The notes beneath the pieces are model-generated. The model saw nothing but the letters and a program-made list of their open reading frames with translations, was not told where the DNA came from and did no database searches. A DNA stretch of 64,000 nt, taken from positions 124,001 to 188,000 of the forward strand of contig JAWLAB010000003.1 in NCBI GenBank assembly GCA_041395665.1, given 5' to 3'. Numbering within the stretch: position 1 is the stretch's first letter; each line of letters opens with the position of its first letter. Made by a program: the position numbers and the translations under genes. Positions 36,016 through 43,776 of the stretch are shown here, piece by piece. Origin of the DNA: Pseudomonadales bacterium. GTDB lineage: Bacteria; Pseudomonadota; Gammaproteobacteria; Pseudomonadales; UBA7239.

Positions 36016-37502
36016 TTTCACGCCTCAAAAGCATACCGGTTAAACAACAGCTGATTCTGATGATTTGTGCCATCAGTTTTTTGGGGCTGTTAATGGCTGG
36101 CTCTGCTTTTGTTATGTATGACCGCTATGCCTATCGCGATAATTTGGTTCATCAAGCGACATTGTTGGCGCGTGTGGTTGCTAGTCACAGCGCTAATGCA
36201 GTGGCGTATGGTGATGTCTATGATGCAAGAAAAAATCTACAAAGTTTTGGTATTGACCCTTCTTTATATTCAGCTTGCATAAAAAACGAATCCGGCCAAG
36301 TTATTGCGATGTATTTGCGTGGTTACTATCAGCCACCTGAGGACATGGATAGCGTTATTACTGGTGTTGAATGTTTAGCTGATGGAAATTTTATTTCTCG
36401 TTTTCAGAATGGCTATTTGGATTTAATACAGCCAGTTCTTTGGGATGATTCTCAAAAAATAGGGCAGTTACATTTGCGCGTATCGCTTGAGGCGCTGGAT
36501 GATCGTTTCATCGCATTCAGTGTAGTGATGTTACTCATTGTTATGCTCGTTGGCATGATATCAATCGTTCTATCAAGCAAAGTACAGTCATTTATTTCTG
36601 CACCACTTTTGATGCTTGCGCAGATTGCTAACACCATCAACCGCTTCAAAGATTATTCATTGCGCGCGCGCACAGATCGTCATGATGAGTTGGGACAGTT
36701 GGTTCAAGCTTTTAATGGCATGTTGGATACCATTGAATTGCAGAACCGTGCTTTGCTGCACGCCAATGAACACTTGGAGGAAAAAGTACAGCAGCGTACC
36801 AGTGAGTTGCGCGCAATCAATACAGAGTTAGAAGCCTTTACTTATTCTGTTTCGCATGATTTGCGTTCACCGTTGCGATCAGTCGATGGTTTTAGTGCCG
36901 CATTGCTTGAAGATTGTGATGACCGCTTAGATACAACAGCTAAAAATTATATTGCGAGGATTCGTGCCGCGAGTCAGCGTATGGGGACATTGATTGATAG
37001 TTTGCTGCATCTCTCGCGTGTTTCACGACAAGATATGCGCTATGCCACGGTCAATTTAACGGAATTGGCCGATAAAATTGTTGATGATTTGCGTGCAAAC
37101 AATCCAAATAGAGAAGTGAAATTTATCCGCCCCAATAATTTATTGGCGCGTGGGGATAACGACCTTCTAACGGTTGTATTGGAAAATCTGCTCAATAATG
37201 CTTGGAAGTATACAGGGAAGGTGGAAAAGCCTTTGGTGGAGTTGGGTGTGCATGATCGAAGTGGTGACACGGTGTATTTTGTACGCGACAACGGTGCAGG
37301 CTTTGATATGGCTTATGTGGATAAGTTATTTGGTGCGTTTCAGCGGTTGCACAGTGATCATGAATTTCATGGGTTAGGCGTTGGTTTGGCGACGGTTGCG
37401 CGTATTGTGCATCGTCACGATGGCGAAATTTGGGCAGAGGCGCAAGTGGATCAAGGCGCTACTTTTTATTTCACCTTAGCGCCATCGGTTAATGATTTGT
37501 AA
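36012..37502 (+). CDS. Sensor histidine kinase with a CHASE8-like periplasmic domain
   Basis: 496 residues, GTG start overlapping the previous stop (GTGA). Membrane helix at about 12-34; a periplasmic domain of about 130 residues whose ARVVASHSANAVAYGD segment resembles CHASE8; a second helix at about 170-190; HAMP; a coiled coil; HisKA with His282 in SVSHDLRSPLRS; and an ATPase domain with LENLLNNAWKY, DNGAGFD and GLGVGLATV. The catalytic part resembles phytochrome-type kinases. No response regulator is adjacent, so its output partner is elsewhere. Its stop lies 3 bases from the convergent ccmG. Confidence 0.9.
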   Translation: MISRLKSIPVKQQLILMICAISFLGLLMAGSAFVMYDRYAYRDNLVHQATLLARVVASHSANAVAYGDVYDARKNLQSFGIDPSLYSACIKNESGQVIAMYLRGYYQPPEDMDSVITGVECLADGNFISRFQNGYLDLIQPVLWDDSQKIGQLHLRVSLEALDDRFIAFSVVMLLIVMLVGMISIVLSSKVQSFISAPLLMLAQIANTINRFKDYSLRARTDRHDELGQLVQAFNGMLDTIELQNRALLHANEHLEEKVQQRTSELRAINTELEAFTYSVSHDLRSPLRSVDGFSAALLEDCDDRLDTTAKNYIARIRAASQRMGTLIDSLLHLSRVSRQDMRYATVNLTELADKIVDDLRANNPNREVKFIRPNNLLARGDNDLLTVVLENLLNNAWKYTGKVEKPLVELGVHDRSGDTVYFVRDNGAGFDMAYVDKLFGAFQRLHSDHEFHGLGVGLATVARIVHRHDGEIWAEAQVDQGATFYFTLAPSVNDL

Positions 37503-37505
37503 TTT

Positions 37506-38030
37506 TTATGGCAATTTATCCCAAACGGCTTGCAGTTCTTCTTGCCAATTCTGGGTGTTTAAATCACCAACATGCTTATAGCGAATCACTCCGTTAGAAT
37601 CGACAAAATAAGTTTCTGGCGCACCAAAAACACCGAGATCAATGCCTAATTTCCCATCGGCATCCACAATAACTTCACGGTACGGGTTGCCTTTTTCATT
37701 TAGCCAAACTTTCGCTGCAGCATTGCTGTCTTTATAATTAATGCCATAAATAGCGATATTGTCTTTGGCTAACTTCATCAAAAAAGGATGCTCAACACGA
37801 CAAGTGACACACCAAGTTGCCCAAACATTAACGAGGCTTTTTTGTCCGTGCAGATTTTTTTCAGTCAGCGAAGTAGCTGTGTTGAGAGATGGCAGCGTAA
37901 AAGTAGGGAAGGGCTTATTGATCAGCGCGCTAGGCATCTCAGTTGGATCTAGCGTTAAACCGCGCATTAAAAAAATACCCAGCACAATAAAGCCGAGCAA
38001 TGGAATAAACAGCGCAAGTCGTTTGTTCAT
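37506..38030 (-). CDS. ccmG: Cytochrome c maturation thioredoxin CcmG/DsbE
   Basis: 174 residues. An N-terminal anchor (about 6-24) holds a periplasmic thioredoxin domain with the redox pair Cys74 and Cys77 in WATWCVTCRVEHP, and a conserved acidic groove residue. It keeps the apocytochrome CxxCH cysteines reduced for heme attachment. It is the last gene of the cluster; ccmH and ccmI, which normally follow, are not present. Confidence 0.93.
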   Translation of the reverse strand: MNKRLALFIPLLGFIVLGIFLMRGLTLDPTEMPSALINKPFPTFTLPSLNTATSLTEKNLHGQKSLVNVWATWCVTCRVEHPFLMKLAKDNIAIYGINYKDSNAAAKVWLNEKGNPYREVIVDADGKLGIDLGVFGAPETYFVDSNGVIRYKHVGDLNTQNWQEELQAVWDKLP

Positions 38031-40030
38031 GCGGAGGCTTTCTCTGTGGAATATTTGCTGATGCTGCGGTGACTATAGCGTTTATCGAGTACGGCGATAA
38101 TTGCGCCGAGTGCCATTAATAGAGCGCCAAGCCAAATCCATCGGACAGCAGGTTTTACATGCAGACGCAGTGACCATGCGCTGGCGTTACCCAATTCAGG
38201 TTGTAGCGCTTCGCCCATAGAAACATAAATATCACGCGTGAAACCAGGCCATATAGCTGCTTCTGTCATCACTTGATTGGATGCCAGATAAGTGCGTTTT
38301 TCAGGGCGCATGATGTACAGCTCCGCATTGGGAGCGAGTACCCGAAACACAGCATGTTCTGCCGTGTAGTTGGGGCCTTGTGCTTGTTCCACTGATTCAA
38401 AATTGAATTGGTATCCGGCCATATTGGTAGATTGGCCTGGAGCCAAGCGGAGATCTTTTTGCTCGCTAGCCAGCGAAGTGAAAGCAATTCCCATGACGCT
38501 AACTGCAAGTCCGATATGTGCAATGCACATACCCCAATAACTGGCGCGTAACGATTGCAGGCCTTGCCATGGAGAACGAGCGTTGCGCAACTTGTGGCGA
38601 ATATCCATCAGTGTGCTGATGATGACCCATAAACCAAGCCATGTAGCCAGGAGTGTTTGAATTGAAAAAGGCAGTGATAGGGCGAGCACCAATAAGGGCG
38701 TGAAAGCCAGCGAAGCAATCAGCGGTTTTTTCGCCCATAAAATAAACAATTGCGTCAATGAAAATTTGTCATGCCACTGCAATTGCACGCCTACGGGTAG
38801 CAGCAGCAATACACAAAACATTAAAGGAACAAAAAAACTATCGAAGTAAGGTGGGCCGACAGAAATCTTTCCCCATCCCATCGCGTCAGCAATCAACGGA
38901 TATAGCGTACCTAAACAAACGGTTGCCAGAATGATGGCCATTAAACAGCTGTTGAGCAGTACAAACATTTCGCGTGAAAAAAACTGATAACCGGATGAAG
39001 GTGTTGTCGGAGCGCGTAGCGCAAACAGCGTGAGTGAGCAGCCAATGACGATGGCTAAAAACACCAAAATAAAATAACCGCGAGAAGGATCGCTGGCAAA
39101 GGCGTGTACAGAGGTGAGAACGCCAGAGCGCACTAAAAAAGTACCGAGCAAACTCAAGGAAAAAGCAAAAATAGCGAGCAACAAAGTCCAGCTGGAAAAT
39201 AATTGTCGTTTATCACTGGCGGCCAATGAGTGGAGTAAAGCTGTGCCTGCTAGCCAAGGCATAAAGGAAGCATTTTCAACAGGATCCCAGAACCACCAGC
39301 CGCCCCAGCCCAATTCGTAATAAGCCCACCAACTACCGAGCGCAATACCAACGGTAAGAAAAGCCCACGCAGTATTGGCCCAAGGTCTTACCCAGCGCGT
39401 CCATTCATTACTGACGCAGCTACTTTGTGCGGCACCTTTTTCTAATAAAGCGGCAATGGCAAAGGCAAATGGAATAGCAAAGCCAACATAACCGAAATAC
39501 AACATGGGCGGATGAATAACCAATCCAAAGTCTTGCAGTAATGGATTGAGGTCGCTGCCTTCAGCGGGAATAAAAGGCAAGCTGCGTGAAAATGGATTTG
39601 AAGTAAATAAAGTAAAAGCGCTAAATCCTGTTGTAATCATTCCTAATATACTAATGATACGAGCGCGAAGTACGACAGGTAGTTGGCGTGAAAATAGAGC
39701 AAAAATGGCGGACCAAAAACAGAGAATCAACAACCAAAGTAGTAGCGAGCCCTCGTGCGCGCCCCATACAGCACTGATTTTGTAATGCGCAGGCAGCAGC
39801 GTATTGGAGTTGTTGGCAACATACTGCACTGAAAAATCATCGGTAATAAAGCAGTAAGTTAAGGCGGCAAAACTGCCAGAGAGTAAAACAAAATTTGTGA
39901 TAGCTAACGGCGCCGCCATGCGCATCCAGTGTTGCGCTCGTAAGTAGGTGCCTGCCATCGGCAGAATGCCTTGTACGATGCTAATAGAGAAGGCGAGGAT
40001 GAGGCAGTAAAGTCCGAGTTCAGGAATCAT
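38027..40030 (-). CDS. ccmF: Cytochrome c heme lyase subunit CcmF
   Basis: 667 residues with about 14-15 membrane helices. The tryptophan-rich WWD motif (GWGGWWFWDPVENASFMPW) that handles heme is present, together with conserved periplasmic His regions. It attaches heme to apocytochrome c together with CcmH/I. It overlaps ccmG by four bases and follows ccmE by six. Confidence 0.97.
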   Translation of the reverse strand: MIPELGLYCLILAFSISIVQGILPMAGTYLRAQHWMRMAAPLAITNFVLLSGSFAALTYCFITDDFSVQYVANNSNTLLPAHYKISAVWGAHEGSLLLWLLILCFWSAIFALFSRQLPVVLRARIISILGMITTGFSAFTLFTSNPFSRSLPFIPAEGSDLNPLLQDFGLVIHPPMLYFGYVGFAIPFAFAIAALLEKGAAQSSCVSNEWTRWVRPWANTAWAFLTVGIALGSWWAYYELGWGGWWFWDPVENASFMPWLAGTALLHSLAASDKRQLFSSWTLLLAIFAFSLSLLGTFLVRSGVLTSVHAFASDPSRGYFILVFLAIVIGCSLTLFALRAPTTPSSGYQFFSREMFVLLNSCLMAIILATVCLGTLYPLIADAMGWGKISVGPPYFDSFFVPLMFCVLLLLPVGVQLQWHDKFSLTQLFILWAKKPLIASLAFTPLLVLALSLPFSIQTLLATWLGLWVIISTLMDIRHKLRNARSPWQGLQSLRASYWGMCIAHIGLAVSVMGIAFTSLASEQKDLRLAPGQSTNMAGYQFNFESVEQAQGPNYTAEHAVFRVLAPNAELYIMRPEKRTYLASNQVMTEAAIWPGFTRDIYVSMGEALQPELGNASAWSLRLHVKPAVRWIWLGALLMALGAIIAVLDKRYSHRSISKYSTEKASA

Positions 40031-40036
40031 ATTGAT

Positions 40037-40483
40037 CTACTGTGGGTGCGTAGTGGGTTTCGGGCCCATTTTTTTCATGCTGTCGCGAATTTCTGGTGGT
40101 GTGTAATTTTCATCGTGTTTGGCGAGCACTTCCGTCGAATGGAAAGTAGTGCCATCCCATTTTCCTTTGGCAATAGCTGCTTGTTCCTCGGCAAATAAAT
40201 CAGGGAGGATGCCTGTATAGATAACAGGAATACTGTGATTGCCATCGCCAATAGCAAACTGCACAGCTAGGCTGTTGCTATCGCGCTTCACACTGCCTTT
40301 ATTGACAAAACCGCCAAGGCGAATGGTGCGATCCAGTGGCGCTTTACCTGCAGCAATGTCGGCAGGCGTAAAAAATAAATTCATATTTTCGCGCAGCGCG
40401 AAAGTAATCAGACCGATAGCAACAGAGGAAGCAATGACAATGGCCAGCACAATCAGTAAGCGTTGTTTGCGCACAGGATGCAT
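40037..40483 (-). CDS. ccmE: Heme chaperone CcmE
   Basis: 148 residues: a membrane anchor at 8-30 and a periplasmic OB-fold domain. The covalent heme-binding His is His123 in AKHDENYTPPE, with Tyr127 beside it. It carries heme from CcmABCD to CcmF. Confidence 0.96.
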   Translation of the reverse strand: MHPVRKQRLLIVLAIVIASSVAIGLITFALRENMNLFFTPADIAAGKAPLDRTIRLGGFVNKGSVKRDSNSLAVQFAIGDGNHSIPVIYTGILPDLFAEEQAAIAKGKWDGTTFHSTEVLAKHDENYTPPEIRDSMKKMGPKPTTHPQ

Positions 40484-40489
40484 GGTGCA

Positions 40490-40654
40490 TTACTCCGAAA
40501 TTTGTTGCGCGATCTCCTTGCGCAATTGTGCGTGACGGCTGATGGGATGCCACACCATAGCCAATACAGTAAAGAAGCTGATGCCATAAGCGCTCCACAC
40601 ATAAAAACCGTGACCGTGCATGGTGAGCAAATCGTGAATGCTTGCGAAATACAT
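40490..40654 (-). CDS. ccmD: Heme exporter subunit CcmD
   Basis: A 54-residue membrane protein. It begins MYFASIHDLLTMHGHGFYVW, then has one helix and a basic tail ending in AQQISE. The MHGHGFYVW-type start and small size are characteristic of CcmD, which releases heme-loaded CcmE from CcmABC. Its ATG overlaps the ccmC stop by one base and it ends 6 bases before ccmE. Confidence 0.93.
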   Translation of the reverse strand: MYFASIHDLLTMHGHGFYVWSAYGISFFTVLAMVWHPISRHAQLRKEIAQQISE

Positions 40655-41412
40655 TAGCGTGTTTCCGTGATGGGTGATTTGCTGAATAAATCAGCGAGCC
40701 AGCGGCTATTGCGTTCGTTCGACAAAATTTCGCAGCGTAAGTTCAGTAATAACAGAACAGCGTAGAGCATGTAAAAACCAATAATCATCACCCACAACGG
40801 TTGCAGCATGGAAGGATCAATTGTTGACGCTGAAGTTAATTTGAGCGAAGCACCTTGATGTAGCGTGTTCCACCATTTCACCGACATATAAATAATAGGA
40901 ATGTTGACAGTGCCGACGAGCGTAAGAATGCTGGCAGCACGATTACCGTTCTCACTGTTTTGATACGCATTCGCCAATGCCATCACGCCGAGATAGAGAA
41001 AAAACAAAATCAGCATGGAGGTGATGCGCGCATCCCATTCCCACCAAGTTCCCCATGTGGGTTTGCCCCAAATGGAGCCAGTGACGAGGGCTATGAAAGT
41101 CATGGCTGCGCCAATCGGTGCGGCGGCACGCAGCGCCCAAAACGCTAGCTTCATACGCCACACCAAACCAACACAGCCCGCTATCGCCATCAGGTAGTAA
41201 CCTGCTAATGCGAGAAAAGCTGCTGGCACATGAATATAGATGATGCGATAGCTGTTGCCTTGTTTTGCATCTTCTGGCGCGATTGCCAATCCCCACACGC
41301 AGCCGACTACGAGCAAAATAAATGCTGCTGCACTGAGCCATGGCAGAAGTTGGCCACTTCTGCGATAAAACCAAGGGGGTGATCCCCAGCGGTGGAACCA
41401 AGTTTTAAGCAT
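40654..41412 (-). CDS. ccmC: Heme exporter subunit CcmC
   Basis: 252 residues with six membrane helices. The WWD motif is GTWWEWDARITSM, and periplasmic His residues flank it (IYIHVPAAF). It presents heme to CcmE. There are 79 untranslated bases between ccmB and ccmC with no terminator. Confidence 0.96.
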   Translation of the reverse strand: MLKTWFHRWGSPPWFYRRSGQLLPWLSAAAFILLVVGCVWGLAIAPEDAKQGNSYRIIYIHVPAAFLALAGYYLMAIAGCVGLVWRMKLAFWALRAAAPIGAAMTFIALVTGSIWGKPTWGTWWEWDARITSMLILFFLYLGVMALANAYQNSENGNRAASILTLVGTVNIPIIYMSVKWWNTLHQGASLKLTSASTIDPSMLQPLWVMIIGFYMLYAVLLLLNLRCEILSNERNSRWLADLFSKSPITETR

Positions 41413-41491
41413 GTTTTGGGTGAAATGAAATCAAATGAATGAATAAAACAGGGTGAAAAAAAGCGCGGCAAGGATACCACAGGGGTATAGG

Positions 41492-42160
41492 TTAACTCTC
41501 TACCGCAATCCGCAGACCCGCCATCACGACTAAAGGTGTCAGCACTAAAGCCATCACCGCAAAAGCGCCCAAGATGGCGACTTGTCCCCAAGCGGCTGAG
41601 CCGAGTGCTGCTTGTGCCGTTGCGCTGGCGCCAAAAATCAACACGGGGATATAAAGCGGCAGCACGATGACGGCAATGAGCAAACCGCCGCGCCGTAAGC
41701 TCACCGTGAGTGACGCACCGATGGCGCCAATCAGTGAAAGGCTGAGAGTGCCGAGCGTGAGAGCGAGCATGGTGATGGGCATTGCCTGTAGAGGCAGTGA
41801 CAGCATCCCGCCCAGTAGAGGCGACAACACGACCAAGGGCAAGCCCGTGAACAGCCAATGCACCAGTATTTTGATCCATACCACGCCGTACAAATGCTCT
41901 GGCAGCAACAAGTATTGTTCGAGCATGCCGTCGTCGTAATCGCGACGAAACAACATATCGGCAGACAACAAACTAGCGAGTAGGGCGGCGACCCACAGCA
42001 CACCAGGCGCCATCGCGGCGAGCTTGGCGGATTCCGCACTAATACCCAGTGGAATCAACGCAACCACCATCAAAAAAAATGCGGCGGGATTGATGGCATC
42101 GGCCAAGTTGCGCCAAGCGAGTTGCCATTCGCGTTTGGCTGTGGCGATTAACACACTCAT
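41492..42160 (-). CDS. ccmB: Heme exporter subunit CcmB
   Basis: 222 residues from the ATG at 42160, with six membrane helices. LFRRDYDDGMLEQ, SLTVSLRRGG and LPLYIPVLIFG are CcmB blocks. It is the membrane part of the CcmAB transporter. The start is fixed by family length and by a four-base overlap with ccmA; upstream in-frame codons belong to the ccmA region. Confidence 0.95.
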   Translation of the reverse strand: MSVLIATAKREWQLAWRNLADAINPAAFFLMVVALIPLGISAESAKLAAMAPGVLWVAALLASLLSADMLFRRDYDDGMLEQYLLLPEHLYGVVWIKILVHWLFTGLPLVVLSPLLGGMLSLPLQAMPITMLALTLGTLSLSLIGAIGASLTVSLRRGGLLIAVIVLPLYIPVLIFGASATAQAALGSAAWGQVAILGAFAVMALVLTPLVVMAGLRIAVES

Positions 42161-42825
42161 GCCGTCACCGCTGTTTGCTGCGAGGTGATTTTTTGTGAGG
42201 TAGCTTTTTGCGATGTAACACCGAGCGCGAGTGTGCGATGCATCAATCCTAATTGTTCGCTGCCGTGATGCGTGGTGAGCACGGCAATGCCACCGTTTGC
42301 GCAATGTTGTTGTAAGCGTTCTGCAATCAGAGCAAAACCGCGTGTGTCGAGTGCAGTGAAAGGTTCATCCAAAATCCATAAAGGATGATTGCTGAAAAAA
42401 AGTCGCGCTAGCGCAACGCGGCGTTGTTGACCGGCAGATAAACGGTGGCAGGGAAGATGCGCTTTGTGTGCAATGCCCAGCGCTTTCAACGCGGTTTCAA
42501 TTTGTGCTGTATCAGCTTGCACACAGTTGGCATACCACGCGAGATTTTCACGCGCAGACAATTGCGATTTAAGTGCAGGCTGATGACCGAGATACAAAAG
42601 CTGCGCAGCGTAATCGTGCCAATGTTCGCGAATATCTTTTTCTTGCCAGCTCACTTGGCCACTGTATTGGCGATTTAAGCCCGCTAAAACACGCAATAAG
42701 CTGGTTTTTCCGCTGCCGTTTTCGCCTGTGACTAACAACAACTCACCGGCTTGCAGCGTGCAATGCAAATCATCAAATAATTGATGATGTTCGATGGATG
42801 CAGAGAGTTGTTGAATAGCGAGCAT
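42157..42825 (-). CDS. ccmA: Heme exporter ATPase CcmA
   Basis: 222 residues. Walker A GENGSGKTS, signature LSAGQQRRVAL, Walker B LWILDEPFTALD and the switch His in TTHH are intact. It powers release of holo-CcmE. The last 20 residues are a Ser/Thr/Gln-rich repeat-like tail (SQKATSQKITSQQ). It is the first gene of the ccm run and lies 15 bases after the crotonase gene. Confidence 0.95.
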   Translation of the reverse strand: MLAIQQLSASIEHHQLFDDLHCTLQAGELLLVTGENGSGKTSLLRVLAGLNRQYSGQVSWQEKDIREHWHDYAAQLLYLGHQPALKSQLSARENLAWYANCVQADTAQIETALKALGIAHKAHLPCHRLSAGQQRRVALARLFFSNHPLWILDEPFTALDTRGFALIAERLQQHCANGGIAVLTTHHGSEQLGLMHRTLALGVTSQKATSQKITSQQTAVTA

Positions 42826-42840
42826 GACAGAAAACGCGCT

Positions 42841-43647
42841 TTAATCTTTGAAATCTGGCTTGCGTTTTTCTTTGCGCGCTTTGATTGCTTCCTCAAAGTT
42901 TTTGGTTGTCATGCGCACATAAAGTTGCGCGTGACCTTCGTGATTCATGTGTGTGTGCAAATTGCTCGCTTGCATGCCAGCCCACAACATTTGTTTGGAT
43001 AATTCCACGCCGAGGTGGCTGTGTTGCAAAATTTGTTCGGCCGTCGCAAAGCAGGTTTCCATCAACTGCTCTGGTGCAACCACTTTGCTCACAATGCCAA
43101 TGCGTTCTGCTTCTTCTGCGCTGACATCGCGCCCCGTCAACATAATTTCAAACGCGCGCGTTGAACCAATGGCGCGCGGCAAGGTGTAGCTCAAACCCAA
43201 TTCGGCAGAAGTCAGCCCATTATTAACACCCGCTGCGCGGAAAATTGCTGTGCTGGATGCAATACGAATATCCGTAATCATCGACAGGCAAAAACCACCG
43301 CCAATGGCAGGACCGTTGATGGCAGAAATGACGGGCTGGTGCATGGTTTGCACGGCGTGCATCACATCGTCCAACACCTTCATCGCGCGGCGTGCAATGC
43401 CGGGCATGGTTAATCCATCAAAGATAGAGAGATAGCCAGGGTCTTTGAGGTCTGCGCCCGAGCAAAAGCCATTGCCCACACCGGTGAGTATCACCACGCG
43501 CGTTTTGTTATCAAAACTGACTTCTTCTAAGGCTTCTTTGAGTGGCACCATCACATCAAACGCCATGGCATTCATGCGCTCAGGGCGGTTCATGCGAATA
43601 ACCGCAATGCCGGGGCGGTCTTTTTCAATCGTAATAAAGTCAGACAT
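42841..43647 (-). CDS. Enoyl-CoA hydratase/isomerase family protein (crotonase)
   Basis: 268 residues. Oxyanion-hole segments GFCSGADLKD and NGPAIGGGFCLSM are present, and Glu in ELGLSYTLP stands where one of the two catalytic acids is expected. It acts on acyl-CoA thioesters, probably by hydration in fatty-acid breakdown. The precise substrate is open; no other beta-oxidation gene is nearby. The 129 bases upstream, shared with the divergent hybrid kinase, hold no convincing promoter for this gene. Confidence 0.88.
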   Translation of the reverse strand: MSDFITIEKDRPGIAVIRMNRPERMNAMAFDVMVPLKEALEEVSFDNKTRVVILTGVGNGFCSGADLKDPGYLSIFDGLTMPGIARRAMKVLDDVMHAVQTMHQPVISAINGPAIGGGFCLSMITDIRIASSTAIFRAAGVNNGLTSAELGLSYTLPRAIGSTRAFEIMLTGRDVSAEEAERIGIVSKVVAPEQLMETCFATAEQILQHSHLGVELSKQMLWAGMQASNLHTHMNHEGHAQLYVRMTTKNFEEAIKARKEKRKPDFKD

Positions 43648-43776
43648 ACAGATTTCCTAGAAAAGATGCGTCTATGATAAAAGTTTGCACCACAGCGTGA
43701 CAGTGTGCGTTGCATCACACGAATGTTGTAGAGAAGTCTGCGTCGCGGTATTGTCTACCCATCTAATCGACCATTT

